Origin: Nelumbo lutea
Taxonomy: Eukaryota; Streptophyta; Magnoliopsida; Proteales; Nelumbonaceae
DNA length: 64,000 nt
Reading direction: 5' to 3'
NCBI GenBank assembly: GCA_022828595.1
Contig: JAKGHH010000005.1
Coordinates: 65,591,655-65,655,654 of the forward strand
Part shown: positions 29,617 to 42,300 of the stretch, one piece after another
Numbering within the stretch: position 1 is the first letter of the stretch
Layout of the letters: every line of letters starts with the position of its first letter
The notes under the pieces: generated by a model
What the model saw: the letters and a program-made list of their open reading frames with translations, nothing else
Told to the model about the DNA's origin: nothing
Database searches by the model: none
Made by a program: the position numbers and the translations under genes

Positions 29617-31713
29617 ATGACAAGCAATTTGAATTCTCAAGTTGACGATCAAATGCTGCTCATCTCTCAACTCTATCCTAGCTTATATGCTCAAGTGGTT
29701 CCAGTAGTAGAAGGTCAGTAGCTAGCTTGATAGATGAATACACACTGTCTTCTTCTTCTTCTTCTTCTTCTTCTTGGTCGTAAACTCATTTGATCTTGTG
29801 GGTGCGTGTAGGAGAAACAAGACCACGTCGAAGGCGAAAGAAGAACAAAGGAGAATCCACCAACGTCGGAGCCAGGAAGAGGAAGTTGAGCGCCGAGCAA
29901 GTTAGCCTTCTGGAGATGAATTTTGGTAGTGAACATAAGTTGGAGTCGGAGAGAAAAGACCGACTTGCTTCGGAGCTTGGATTAGATCCCAGGCAAGTTG
30001 CTGTGTGGTTTCAAAACAGAAGGGCTCGATGGAAGAATAAGAAGCTGGAGGAAGAATACTCCAAGCTGAAGACAGCACACGAAAGTGTAGTCGTGGAGAA
30101 ATGCCGACTTGAAACAGAGGTCCATCTCTTTCCCTCCCTCTCGTATTTGTTACAACTTACAATACGGTTCGTAGATATTTCTGACTCTGATCTTAGCTTT
30201 CTTGACTCACCCCATTAATGATCCATTCATTCATAGTTGACGTGACGCTTCAATATATAATTATGTGTTAACTAGTAATGTTTTTCGTTAATTCATCCAT
30301 CCAGCGATGAGATGAAGATGTGTTCCTCCTCTGGCTTTCCAACTTCGAAACTTGTAAACTACTACTGTTTAGGTTAATTATTACGAACGATAATCATTTA
30401 TTATATTCTCTCTAACATTCTTTTACCATTGCGTGCGAGTCACCGTCTCTGTTTCTGTGCTTCTGTGAGCTGTGTAATGTAAGGCTTCCATGTTTATTTG
30501 CAAGAGAAGGTTTTAATTGGAGGAACCAATAATCAATGGCCTCTAAATTTCTTCTTTCTCTCCCCCTTTTTCTTCTAAGCAGCTTTCCCTTCGTCAACTT
30601 ACTCTAGAGAGAGAGAGAACAAGAACTGTTAGTCGTAATTTGCACGCATACCATAAAAAAATGGGTAAAGAAAAGAAAACCTTTGCCAAGATGTACGTAT
30701 ACATACATTATCCTGATTGGCTCAGCTCCCTGCTTCCCTCGCAGGCAATGAGCTCGTTTGCAGAAGCTGCTTTTGTTTTTGTAGAGCTTCGGGGAGGAGC
30801 TTCTACTGAACCAATCAGGGTGGTGCAAATGTTCTTAGAATTTAGTTTCTTAATCGATGATGATGATCATCATCATGCCTTTTCATGGAAGAATGCAAAC
30901 TGATTGGGCAAACGACGACAACTGATAAACATGTCCCCACACATTCAATCCTTATCAGTCCGTACAAAGTTGCTTAGTTAAGGTGGTAGGTATTGGAATC
31001 AGTAGCTGCATGATCGATCTCTGGGCTGTGCAGGCAAATCGACAGCATGCAGCTGGATCAAAGCTTATCTGAGAATGGTTTATTTGTTAAAATAGCTGTT
31101 AAATGTGCACTAATGCTGTATATTTTAGCACCTCTGTGGTACACATGCACGTGGATACAACCATTGATGGTCCCACCATGAAGATTCTCTCAAATGTAAG
31201 GACTGAATTTAGTCTGATGAGATAATAAACAAGCATTAATACTGTAAGCTGTTAGCAATGGTTGACGCTGTTGCTGTTTGAGCCTCAGAATCAGATTTTT
31301 TGCTTTTTGATTTCATTTGTACTACTAAATGCATTAAGTGTTGGATACTTGGTGGACCCACAGACAATAAATAAGATTAATTTAAATTATCCTTCAAGGG
31401 TATTCTCCCTACTTGCAATATATATTTCCTCTGGCTTCCATATAACAAAATGAAAGTTGCTTAGTTTAATAATTGAGAATTTTATTGGTTACAGGTACTA
31501 AAGCTCAAGGAGCAGCTTTCTGAGGCAGAGAAGGAGATACAAAGGCTCTCAGAGCGCTCAGATAGGGTCTCAAGCAGTAGCCCAAGTTCTTCTTTTTCTA
31601 TGGAAGCAGACCCACCTTTTCTAGGAGAATTTGGAGTGGAGGGATTTGATAACCCTCTTTACATACCTGAGAATTATATTCATGGCATGGAATGGGGAAA
31701 TCTGTATTTGTGA
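29617..31713 (+). CDS. HD-Zip class I transcription factor, ATHB21/40/53 type
   Basis: The exons are 29617-29713, 29812-30119 and 31495-31713, with GT-AG introns of 98 and 1,375 bp. Together they make 207 residues, close to the 216-228 of Arabidopsis ATHB40, ATHB21 and ATHB53. A basic stretch (residues 37-45) precedes the homeodomain (about 54-110). Its recognition helix reads [13 protein letters not shown], and the leucine zipper has heptad positions 111, 118, 125, 132, 139, 146, 153 (L, L, V, L, L, A, L). The C-terminus has a serine run and ends with an aromatic, acidic tail (GMEWGNLYL) typical of this subgroup. HD-Zip I proteins dimerise through the zipper and bind CAATNATTG-type sites in the nucleus. 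ATHB21/40/53 act with BRC1 and abscisic acid in bud dormancy; that role is transferred by family, not shown here. The last intron is long, and the second splice lies within the zipper. Confidence 0.95.
29746..29775 (+). repeat. CTT microsatellite in HD-Zip intron 1
   Basis: About ten CTT units fill the pyrimidine-rich part of this 98-bp intron, upstream of the acceptor at 29810-29811. Confidence 0.9.
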
Positions 31714-33131
31714 TTGTTGATTTTATCATGTAGATATGTATTAACCCCTCTATTAATGTAAATTAATTATCTTCTACTTCTAGGCTTCCTTCCATGTCTT
31801 CTGCTCTTGTCACTGATCAATGCGACCAGATGAAATTCTTACTACTGGAGATGATTTATCTCTTTTCTAGCTTGGACCACATTCTGTGTAGAAATGGATC
31901 CAGCAGCAAGATACAACCCACTACTTAAATTTTGAAGAATATATGGAAAATGACTCTGGTGATCTAAGCTGTTAGAGTGAAAGGTCTCATAACAAATCTG
32001 TCTTTTATTGTACGTGGAAAACGGCATCCATGTCTTTTGCTGTGTGGTGGTCCTATCCGGAAAATAAGCCATCCTCACAACTAGCACCTGAGCAGCCAAA
32101 ATTGGTGGACCCATAAATATATTCACCATCTATTTTGTCTTGATTCTTAAAAAAAAAAAAAACAAATGCAAATTGGAAAAAAAAACAAGAAAATGCAAAG
32201 AACCTTGCCTTTGCTTTCCATGTACAGAAGTTTCCTTATATCAACATCTCTCACCCCACCCACTTCCATTTCCCACCAGAACTGGAAAAGGGTTTATTGT
32301 GGCAGAACAGAAGCGTATCAGTTCTTGGGTGGGCCTCAATTGAAAATGCTCCTTCTCTAAGGAGATTCTGGTATTATTGTTAGCAGGACAGCAGACTATA
32401 TGGCTATCTTCAGCTGAACCTTAAATTGTAGGGATTCATTCTTGATAGGATGATGTGTTGGCTGTTGGGGCGAGTCTCTCTCTATAGTATAGCCACCCAG
32501 GATTATTTTGTTTATAGGTCGCCTGGGAACAGACACGGAAGCTTTGGAAGAAATGGTATTCGTACATGGGTCTATAGTCGTTCATATGTGTGTGATGTGA
32601 AGAAGCCTAATATACCCATGACCCATCAATCCTACACAGAAAAAGTTCCAACCCAGCACCTTCCACTTACTGGTAACAGTCAGCTTTTGCAGACACCTTG
32701 TGCTGTTGGCACCTGGTGACTGAAGTTGTCGGAACAAACTCTGTTCAATTTACAGACTCTACAGGTAGAGTGAAGAAGAGAGAAGAGACAGTACTCAAAT
32801 AGTACATCTACAAGATGAAAGCTTTGTCTTTACCCCAGAAGCCCAGAACCTGCTAGCTCACTCATGAGTAAGGTACGCTACGAGCTGGAGCGTGAAAGAT
32901 CAATGTTCACACGCAGAAAGCATCCATTGAATTGTATGCACCAATTAACGGAAGTGCCATCAACCCAAAAATAAGATAATAATCAAGTGCCCCGTCTGTC
33001 ATTATCCTCCATTGTATAACCAAAAAATAAAAATAAAACTGAATTTGCAAATGCTATGAGGTTAGATCCATACTAATTTCCTGAAAATTACTACTTTTTT
33101 TTTTATATATATAGACATAACTAACTGCAAC
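31714..33131. other. HD-Zip 3' flank and spacer
   Basis: No second gene is visible. An open frame at 32450-32719 has no recognisable domain. Confidence 0.45.
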
Positions 33132-33549
33132 TAAGGGTGTCAATTGCACTGGATTTGATCCAATCCAATTCAGTCCAATGTGAGTCCATTACAAATGTAC
33201 CAGGTCCAATCCAATTCAATAAATATTTGACCATTTTGGGCTGGTCCACTTCAACGTCTGGACCGTCCAATCTGTTCAAGTTTATTTTAATTTAGATTAA
33301 TTCTAATCAAAACCTGGTCCTTCGGCACCTATATTCTTATCTTGTATCAATGGACTAAATATTGGCTCAATCCAACCCAATCCAATATAAATCCGTTACG
33401 GATGGATCAAATCCAATCCAATCCAATAAATACTTTGGACCATTAAGTTTGGACTAATTCAATTCAATGTCTTATTGGTTCATCCAATCCGTCTAAATTG
33501 ATTTTGATTTGGACGGATCCAATCTAAAACCAGTCCATTGACACCCCTA
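33132..33549. mobile_element. hAT-like MITE, family A copy 1
   Basis: It starts TAAGGGTGTCAATTG and ends CATTGACACCCCTA, so the ends are inverted. The interior consists of repeated TCCAATCCAA-like motifs. It is clearly homologous over its length to the element at 55298-55647. TGCAA occurs on both sides but is offset, so the target duplication is not clean. Confidence 0.75.
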
Positions 33550-34796
33550 TGCAAAGGTGGATTAAGTGATATTTTAGTGTTTGGGCACACATAAAATGGC
33601 TCTAAATATTTTCCATAAAGAATGAATACTAATTATAGAAGAACGACATACCTCATTTTCCTCAAATAATCCTCTCGTCAGATATTGAATATCTTCTTTT
33701 AGCAAAAAAAAAAAAAAAAGAATTTGAATATCTTGGTTCATATCTTGCAACATTAGTATATTTACCTTCCATATTCAGGTTATGTTTTCCAAGTGAAACA
33801 TCCGAAGATTATCATTCATTTTCTTAGACCATTTTTTTCATTTACATGCAACTCAAGACCGCATTTAAGTTGCATGGTGGGTAGACATATTTAAATGGTG
33901 TAAGGGAGTAGGAAGAGCATCTTTTAATTGGAACTGGAGCTTGACGGGACACTACCCTGCTTTCGACCAAAATACAAACTTTCTACCGCATTGTGAAAAT
34001 AATCTGAGTATATTCATGAGAAACAACTATAGCATTCAATTAACACTAATCCTGCATCCAATTCAAACCACAACGTTCCATTGGTTCGTGACAAATATCA
34101 ACAGGAAATTCAGTGACATAAAACAGCCTTTTGTGTCTCTAGGCTCCACTGAAACCTAGCTAGAACCAGTGCACCACCTTAAAATGAGCCTTAATCCAAG
34201 TGTAGTACCATATAGACAAAATTTCATACGGTAAGCAGGCAGGTCTGAACCATTGGCTTCACTTTGGCCTAAGAAACTCTGGATAACTAGACCTCTGGTC
34301 CATGAACAAGCCACATAGTAGACTGGATGAACGAGAGAGAAGGTTTCCCCAACAAATACATTGAAACTTGAAACAACTTTTCACAAGCACGAAAAAACCG
34401 GAGACATTGGGAAGCCAGTAGGAACTCAGGTAACAGAGTTGCCATCCGCCGTCTGGGTTCTCCTGCTAAGAAAATGGCTTGAGAACAAAGCTGCGATCCC
34501 TCTTGCTTCTTCTCCTGTTAAGAAAATAACTTGCACCTTAAGGGTTTTAACTTTTAAAAGTAGAATACCGTTTTACAAAGAAGAGAAGATTTGCCCCAAA
34601 AAATAGGAAAGAACATTGCAGAGAGAGAGAGAGAGGGAGGGAGAGAGAAATTTCCATCCTAAAACTTTGTGGAGAAACCAAACTACCAATAATAACTAGA
34701 AGCAATGGAAATCCTCCAATTGTTCCTAGTTATGAAAAGATGGTTGTAACCATTCTATCACTCCAGATGAGGAAAAAAAAGAAAGAAGCAGCCTTC
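33550..34796. other. Spacer between convergent HD-Zip and peptidase genes
   Basis: No gene was found. A GA microsatellite lies at 34620-34648. The right part should contain the 3' UTR of the minus-strand peptidase gene. Confidence 0.45.
34620..34648. repeat. GA microsatellite
   Basis: Imperfect GA run with GGGA interruptions, in the likely 3' flank of the peptidase gene. Confidence 0.9.
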
Positions 34797-37700
34797 TTAC
34801 CTTTCCTTCAAGGAGCCATTGTTAGATCTTCTGAACTCCCATGGTGGAAGGCACCCTTTCAAGGGTGAATGTAGAAACAATGAAGAAGTAGACAACTGCT
34901 TCTGCCGCATTGAAATTGAAGACAAGCAACTGAAGGCACTTCTCAGCCGCCTCTTTTCACTGTCATCATATTCTTGATAATTGGGATCATGCCGAACAGC
35001 AGATACCTTGAGAGCCTCAGGGAGCAAGCAACTGCAAAGTGAACCTATGCACCAAGAGAAGAAAAAAAGGCTCAAATACCAAAATCATGACCGTTGGTAC
35101 ATATATGATTGTTTGAAACATAGCAGCGAACAAAGCAATATGAAAAACCAATAAACAATTCACCAACAGCATAGAAGTAAATGTAGCACGCATCAGACAT
35201 TCGGCCCACTGTTTAGACTCACACTTGGGAGATTTCACCAGACATTCCAACCCCCAAAAGACAAGAGAAGGTAATACCAGTGTGTGTGCATGTGCGCGCA
35301 CGCACACACACACACATTCTTTCTAATGTGTTTGTCAGCCATATGAAAGAATTCAATAGATCAAGTGGAAAGAATATTAGACAACAATGTGTACTACACA
35401 GAAAATTGTAGAGTTTAACATCTTAGTGAATGATTTTATAGTTACAATGTTATAGGGCCTCTATAGTGTAGAGAAGTAAACAGTCATAGTTCTAAACTTC
35501 TAGTATTAACAATAAAAGGAAAATAGACCAAGAGAAAAGAGGTTCAATAAATTTACAAATCCAAGGACTTTATATGTAGTAAGGTTAACTTGTAACATGA
35601 TGATGCTCGAGTTAGAATCAGTAATAATGTTGGCTGTTAAAAAACTCTTAAAAAAGGGAGCATGAGGAAAGCAACATCTAATAATCTTTCCAAGTTTTAT
35701 GAAATTTCATTGTTTTCTTTATCAATTTTATGAAACTTCATTGTTCCTGCAGTCTTAGATTATTCGTGTAATATAGTATTTACTTGTCCCCATGTTAATA
35801 CCAACGTTCAGTCAATGCATAAGTTGAGAACTTGAGATATTTATACACTGTTTGCCTCTCTTTGGATGATTAGTGAAGTTTCATTGTTGATTCGAAGAAT
35901 GTAGGTGGCATTGGAATGCTAGCTCCTTTCTTGCCATCAGAACTACCAATTTTTTACTTGAGACATTAAATAACCAAAACCCAACCAACCCAATCTCCAA
36001 GCCAAATAATGTAAACCATGGAGAATGTGATGTAGGATCACCACCTCTGATACCAATTGATGTAGGACTTGAATGACCAAAGAATTGAGTCTAGAAGGAT
36101 TAGGATATATTTAGAGGTGATGTTAGGACTAAAAGCAGAGATTGATTAGGTTAGACTAGTGCAATTTTTTGGTTCCTGCATCAGAATGCCAAGTAACTCG
36201 ACTAGTGCCAAACCTATGGACATTCTTGTCAATGCATCTATGAAAAGGAGAGCAATATGCCAGGGACACTTTAGTGAATAAAAATGCCTTGTGTTTTATC
36301 CATTTTCAAGTGTATGCATTGATCACTAGGGTTTCACTGCTTGAGTTTTTTCTTGATAGTCAAAAAAGAATTTTATTAATTAAGTTTGATCTGAATTAGA
36401 ACAAGCAAAAAGTTGGAAAGTCCCAACAGCTCATGTTTACAACAAGAATGAGTTACACGTTTGCCTAAAATAATTGCTGCCTATTAACCCCTTGATTTGA
36501 TAATGAATCCACCATCCCATTTTCAGTAGCACACAAACAGAGCCAATATTCAAACATGTAAACACCATAAGCCTTACCACTACAAGTAACTTTCCACCCA
36601 ATCATATGTTGACAATGATTTTTCACAAGATCAACTAGAAGGTATTAGAATGGACCACTCTTTTCTACCATGAATGCACATACTTGCATGGCTCAAGCAT
36701 ACTTCACCAGAAACACTTACTATGACTTGATGAGAAAAGTGAATGGAGTCATAAAAATGGTTAAAAATGCACACAATCTGAGAAATATCATTTTCCCTCC
36801 CCCTGGCAAGAGAGCATCCAAAGAAAACCTGATAAATAAAAAACACAACCATACGAAATGGCATATGTTCATTTGGTGAGGAAAGACAATTGAATGTTTG
36901 AAAGTTTGTTATCCATTTCACAGGAGACAATTGAAACAGCATTTTCCTCTTCATGAGTCAAATATGGTTCTATGAGAAATCGGTAAAAAACTTTAAATGA
37001 AAATGCAAAACAATATGCTTACCTCCATTCGTGCATGGGACATGGGAATATTTCCCTGGTAGAGAAATTGGTCAGAAAACAGCGTTTATTTATAGGGACT
37101 TTTACGGTTCAGTCCACCTCAGAATCGGTCAATTTTCCCAATGTATTTATGCCTAGCTCCCCCTATAAACACTATCCTCCCCCCCCCTGATATTGACCCA
37201 AACTGTATGATTGTATTGTGATTGTATTATGAATTCTGAGATGGAGTGAACGATAAAAACCCCTTATTTATATAATTATATTAAATAAGAATTCCATGCG
37301 GCAAAATAGTTGTATAAAGACCGTCTATGCAAGTAGAATGCTCTAAAAGAGCAAGGGGAAGACAAAAGAAAATATGGTAAATATTATTTAAAGACTTGTA
37401 ATTTGACAGAAAACATGGATCTTCATAGAGCATAATGGTGGGACAGGATTCCTGTACCTGATCCAAAATGGTCGGGGTTAAGGCTGAGTTGAGTTGAGTA
37501 GAGTATGCATCAAAACAGAATAATTTAGACACCTATACACTGTTGAAAATGTTCCATGGGTGAAGAAAATATTGGAACTTTGAAAGAAGAATGTATACTC
37601 AATAGAAATATAGAACACCATGCATGGGTAAATGCAAAATAGTCTAGGAGTTTGATCACCTGTGAAAACCAATAATATAAAAAGAGTTCAAATATGAAAT

Positions 37701-39558
37701 GTTATAAATTAAAAGAATAGGCAGAACATTGTGTAAACATTGTCAATAATCTACAACAAAGTAGCTGGTGGTATGATAAGCAATTATATCAGATACCTAT
37801 TCTTGCAAGTCGATTCACCCATTTGGGAATTGGGTTCCCAGTCAGCTTGTGGCAAACATCCTTACAGAAATGGTTGCAATTCTTAACAATCAAGTGATAT
37901 GTATCGCCTTTGTAGTTTGCAGAGTGGCGCTCCATGAACTCCCTGACCTGAACCGGGTCCAAGCATGTTGTCCCCATGAATATTGACTTCCTAAATTTGA
38001 ATCCTGGGCATTGCCGAGGCTCCACTTCAAAGACACCACTTGTTGGGTAATCATGGGCTCCAAAGGCATATTCTACACCATGAACTAAAAACATGCACGC
38101 AGGCAATCAGTAAGTTTGTAATTCATCTTAATGAGATTATTTGAAATGAGAAGATAAAAATTGTAGAATTTTCATGAAACAGAAAAATCCCATACTAGTC
38201 AGTCGATACTCATGGTGTGTGCAGTCACCTCAGATGCTATCAACTACTCAATTAGTCAACTAATGACTAATCAACTTAATCAGCTACAAAGTTATTTTAA
38301 AGGTTACACACACTTATTGCTTTAAGCATTTACGATGGCAGTATGGCACCATCAAAAAGTAAAAGTTAACTCTTTATTTATGCAAAACAAAGGTTGTAAT
38401 TCCCTATCTTAGCCTATCCAGCTTCCCTTATTGCTTCTAAAACAAAAACTGTAAGCTAAATGTTCTATTCGACTCTTTTATTGCATATAATAACTTATAT
38501 ATCAAATTTTGTCAATATCTTCAATTTAGAATGTATCTTTTTTTGTAGCTGACTAGTCAGCACCTAGCATCAATTGGTCATTAAATCAACTAAGGAGGCC
38601 AAAACACCCAGTTATAACTTCACCACATGACAGCACGACCTGCAAATTGGTCATCTAGCATGTGTGCTACTTAATTGATTTCTTCAGCCACATGGAGTGA
38701 ATTCGTGGGACCCAGACTGGAAATCACAAGAGAACACTTTAAATTGGTCAGGTGTTTGATTTACTTGTCCACAACAGCTTTTATGTTTCACTTATAGATG
38801 GGCCCTTCCCCAAAATAAACAGTGTTCATATACCCAAACTCAAACATGTAGAAATTTAATGGGAATGATGATAATAATAAGACAAGCACACAGACAAACA
38901 AATGATGAGTATAGGAACAATGAAAAAAATATATAATTTGTGTAAATTTTATTATAGGAACAAAATATAATTTACTATAACCATATTCATAAAATTCTAA
39001 AATTGTAACATGACTCCCCAAGTCAACTTCCTGACTCCAAGTCCACTCTGATCCTGGACATGTGGAGATGAGACAAATCTCAGCAGAAACACATGCATTT
39101 TTAGTGCTTTATAAAGAACAATAGTCAAACTTTGCTAATGCAGCTGGTCCTCACTAATTGTGCTTATAAAATGGCATGAAAGATAACCAGTAACCAGGGG
39201 AGAAAATGCAGTTAGTATAATCGTTTCAAAAATCTACAGTAGATTAAGGTCACTCAAGGCTCAAATATGATCAAGAATTTATGCTAAGGACTACAAGTAT
39301 TGTAGGTCACACAATTAAAAAATTATACTAATCTAGAATGCAAGTAATACCTTCCACACCAGAGTGAAAGATCCCAAGGCCTGCCCAGTAGACGTAGCCA
39401 TTCATGGGTGTCAAGTCATAAACATTGAGGTAAACAGGGATGTCACCTGGACCATAGCCTGCTGACTTCACTTTTGGGAACATGCAGAAGCGAGTGGCTG
39501 CCTTGCCTCGCAGACGAAGAGGCATGATGGATTTCCAGCCTTTTGATCCTGATTTCAT
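34797..39558 (-). CDS. PPPDE/deSI-like thiol peptidase
   Basis: The coding exons on the minus strand are 39558-39351, 38084-37797 and 35044-34797, which join exactly to 247 residues plus TAA. The PPPDE domain spans about residues 40-160. It includes VYLNVYDLTPMNGYVYWAGL, the catalytic His65 in FHSGVE, YAFGAHDYPTSGVFEVEP, and the nucleophile Cys139 in KNCNHFC. The C-terminus has CLSSISMRQKQLSTSSLF and ends SLKER, as in the Arabidopsis At5g47310-like deSI proteins. The PPPDE family are papain-like cysteine peptidases; some animal members remove SUMO or ubiquitin, but the plant substrate is unknown. The ATG at 39558 is preceded by a good acceptor (39575-39574), implying a spliced leader. The introns are 1,266 and 2,752 bp; the second holds LINE and RTE remnants. 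Both catalytic residues are present, so the gene looks functional. Confidence 0.93.
35280..35316. repeat. Alternating purine-pyrimidine tract (TG/CG/CA)
   Basis: About 36 bp of TG, CG and CA steps with a near-palindromic centre, in the last intron of the peptidase gene. Confidence 0.9.
36349..36560 (-). mobile_element. L1-type LINE 3' end remnant in peptidase intron 2
   Basis: On the minus strand it gives ATENGMVDSLSNQGV, matching the end of a LINE RNase H domain (compare [14 protein letters not shown] at about 7300). A tail with AATAAAATTC and an A-run ends at about 36355. It is very short and is 5'-truncated. Confidence 0.6.
37440..37503 (+). mobile_element. RTE-type LINE 3' tail remnant
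   Basis: It carries ATTCCTGTACCTGATCC, then GGTCGGGGTTAAGGC and repeated TGAGT units. The pattern matches the tails at 3831-3935 and, inverted, 39835-40030. Confidence 0.5.
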
Positions 39559-39573
39559 ATTTTTCTTTCAAGG
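39351..39573 (-). other. First coding exon of the peptidase gene with its short 5' UTR part
   Basis: The exon begins after a TTTCAG acceptor; 15 untranslated bases precede the ATG at 39558-39556. The donor GTATTA follows at 39350. This defines the acceptor of the long leader intron. Confidence 0.75.
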
Positions 39574-39740
39574 CTGAAACCAGGATATGGTCAATGCATG
39601 GTTCTGATCTGCATACTTTTGGGGAAAAAACAAAAAAAAAGAAAAGAAAAAATATTAGCCTTATGCAAACCACAACGAGAAACTCCACCACGGGAAAGGG
39701 GAAGACAAAATATAAGTATGTTTTATCAAACTTAAGGGGG

Positions 39741-40030
39741 CTAAGTATGCAAACCACACAAGAAATACAACCACATGAAGGACATTCCTGCAGTCCCCCT
39801 TATCCATTTTGACAAAATTATATTAGGCACCCACTACATACAACTCAACTCAACCTAAAGCCTTGCCCCAACTATATGAGCGGCTAAGTATGCAAACCAC
39901 ACAAGAAATACAACCACATGAAGGACATTCCTGCAGTCCCCCTTATCCATTTTGACAAAATTATATTAGGCACCCACTACATACAACTCAACTCAACCTA
40001 AAGCCTTGCCCCAACTATATGGGAGTGGCT
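39741..40030. repeat. 143-bp perfect tandem duplication with inverted RTE tail
   Basis: The sequence starting CTAAGTATGCAAACCACACA at 39741 repeats at 39884, giving a period of 143 bp. I see no difference until the last few bases of the unit (TATGAGCGG versus TATGGGAGTGG). Each unit contains an inverted RTE-like tail (ACTCAACTCAACCTAAAGCC then CCCCAACTATATG). It lies inside the leader intron of the peptidase gene. Confidence 0.93.
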
Positions 40031-41370
40031 AGGCATCCACTATATATAAAAAAAAAGAAAAAACAATACAAATGTGACATAGATACATAATTTATGATTT
40101 GGTGAATAACAAGAGGTTGATATTCCCATCTTAATTTCAACGTAAAGGTATCTATATACAAGGTAGAACTGTATTGCTTGAATCCTAGGAAATTAATAAC
40201 AGTTAACCATCCAAGCATTTAGTAAGAGTTAGCCTGAAAGTCTCTCAAGAAAAGCTGCAGACCTAGCTCTGTTTTTATCATTTGGAAGGTCAACACTTGA
40301 TTTTTTGCAAGAGGATAACTCATATGTCTTGGACATAGTTTTACTTCTACTTTTTTGTAAATATTTACTTGAGATGATTTTTCCTTGTGACATCTAAAAT
40401 GGCTGTGCTTTCATTTGGCAGCAAAGACACCTAAAGATGCAACTTTATTTATCATGGTGTTCTTTGTTGTTAATTATGGTTGAGTATGGACAAGAATTGT
40501 GTTAAAATGCACGAGGAAAAATAAGAATCTGTTTAGGCACTTGCCATGCAAAATTTCCTCAACCATAACCAGATAAAAACATGTCAACAGCAAGTCATTT
40601 GACTGTATGCTATAAACCCCCATGCAAATGAACTGTCTATTACTCTATTTAGCTGAAAAATACTATAGAATGCATTACAACCCTATTATCATATCCATGT
40701 TCACACCATTGGAGTACATTCGTAAAACTCAAAACCACAGAAAGGGCATAAGGATTCAACTAAAAATATTTTTTAATCTAAAAATTCAATTCAAATTTAC
40801 ATAAAATAAAGATTAACAAATTAATGAGCATAGCTGAATCCCCATACCCTAGCAAGATAGTTCTTTGTCTTCTGTAGTAGATTAAAACATTTACATTATC
40901 ATATATGCTTTTCACCCTCCACATCGAGTTTGAATGAATTGGTACTTGACTCTTCGCTGACTTCTCCTAAACCTTTCATTCACATTATGGTCCAAGGAGA
41001 TTGGCTTTCCGTTTCATAACCTTGATGCACAGAAGTAACTTCATGGTTGCTAATTTATTTATTTTTCCTGAAAGGTGTGCTTTCATGACAGTTATGTCTC
41101 CATCAATTTAGAATCTTCTCAACAAATTGTCCAAACTAACCAATTTAACATCTATCAAGGAAAAGGACAGTTGCCTTAGCCCATAAACATGATGTAACAA
41201 TTATTCAGAAAAGTGAATTTACAGAATTCAGCAGGTGATCAGAAAAAAAGGTGAAACAACTAGAGATGCTACCCACGGAAATCTCCTTATAAGTTATGAC
41301 ATGACCTCCTTGTCTTAAAGAGTTGCCTATAACAAGTGTGTTTTCTTCCCTTACCATGTTTCAACATCTT
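40031..41370. other. Leader intron sequence, nothing recognised
   Basis: AT-rich DNA with short non-coding frames only. Confidence 0.45.
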
Positions 41371-42300
41371 TTAAGTTGGTATCATCTTAAGTTTCTGAAG
41401 CTGTAGCCTATTTTCTACCTCAATACTAATGTCCTTTCTCTCCTTTATATTGACACAGGATTCACTAACTGTATGTACCAAAAGTATTTTTCTAGTTGGA
41501 TCCATCTCCATGAACCCTATCTTTGTCCTCCAGCAACAGCAAGAGGAATGCTCTGTTACCATATTAATTGGTTTAGTCAGATCTTTGGGGGGTCTACACT
41601 GTTTTGTCAACAGGAATTCCTGTCGACATCATCAAGAATTATATTCAAATAGATGAAAGCCATTCCAGATGTCAGAGTTGACCAACCATTGCAAGATTGA
41701 CTGGCTCATGCTTATTAAAAATTACTTGATAAGGGTATCTCTGCACCTCATTTTGCATTACGAACTTAACCATTTTATAGACGTTCATTGATCTCTTGTC
41801 ATAAAGCAAATCAACTTTGATTTTACCTCCCAGAAAATGCAGATTAACCTTCAACACCATTAAGAATCAGTTTCATCTTGGCAAATTATTATCAGTTACT
41901 CTTATCTCAGTCATTGTTCCCCAATAAATAGCGTTTTTCCAGCTCCCCCACCCAGCAAGGTTCTCCACAAAGGAATTACTGATCACAGAACCCAATTGAA
42001 TAATTCATTCTCTGAGTTTCCAAGGAAACAGCTTCCTTTACAACATGTCATAACAGACATGAACCATCAGGGAAGCAACCAACATATGATTGGAGTTTCC
42101 TTTGATCACATTCTCCAAAGTTATTTCACCAATGAATACATGTATAGTGTGGGAGTTATTTCCCCAATTTATCAGACAAGAAAATTTTCAGGACTCTTTG
42201 CCAATGCCACCACTAACTTTGAAGCTTGATCTCAAACCACTTAAAAATTTCCTACCGTCTGTTACGCATTGGTAAGACTAATGTTTAAAAATGAACATAC
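41371..42300 (-). pseudogene. Unrecognised degenerate coding-like block
   Basis: Minus-strand frames at 41860-41672 and 41610-41371 give plausible protein-like sequence (for example KIKVDLLYDKRSMNVYKMVK, then DISIEVENRLQLQK). More such sequence lies upstream at about 42230-41870, but stops and frame changes separate the pieces. I do not recognise the family. It could be an old retroelement or a captured gene fragment in the leader intron; it is not spliced into the peptidase gene as far as I can see. Confidence 0.25.

Noticed and set aside
32450..32719. 89-codon plus-strand frame downstream of the HD-Zip gene
   Set aside because: No domain, no splice continuation and no promoter features.
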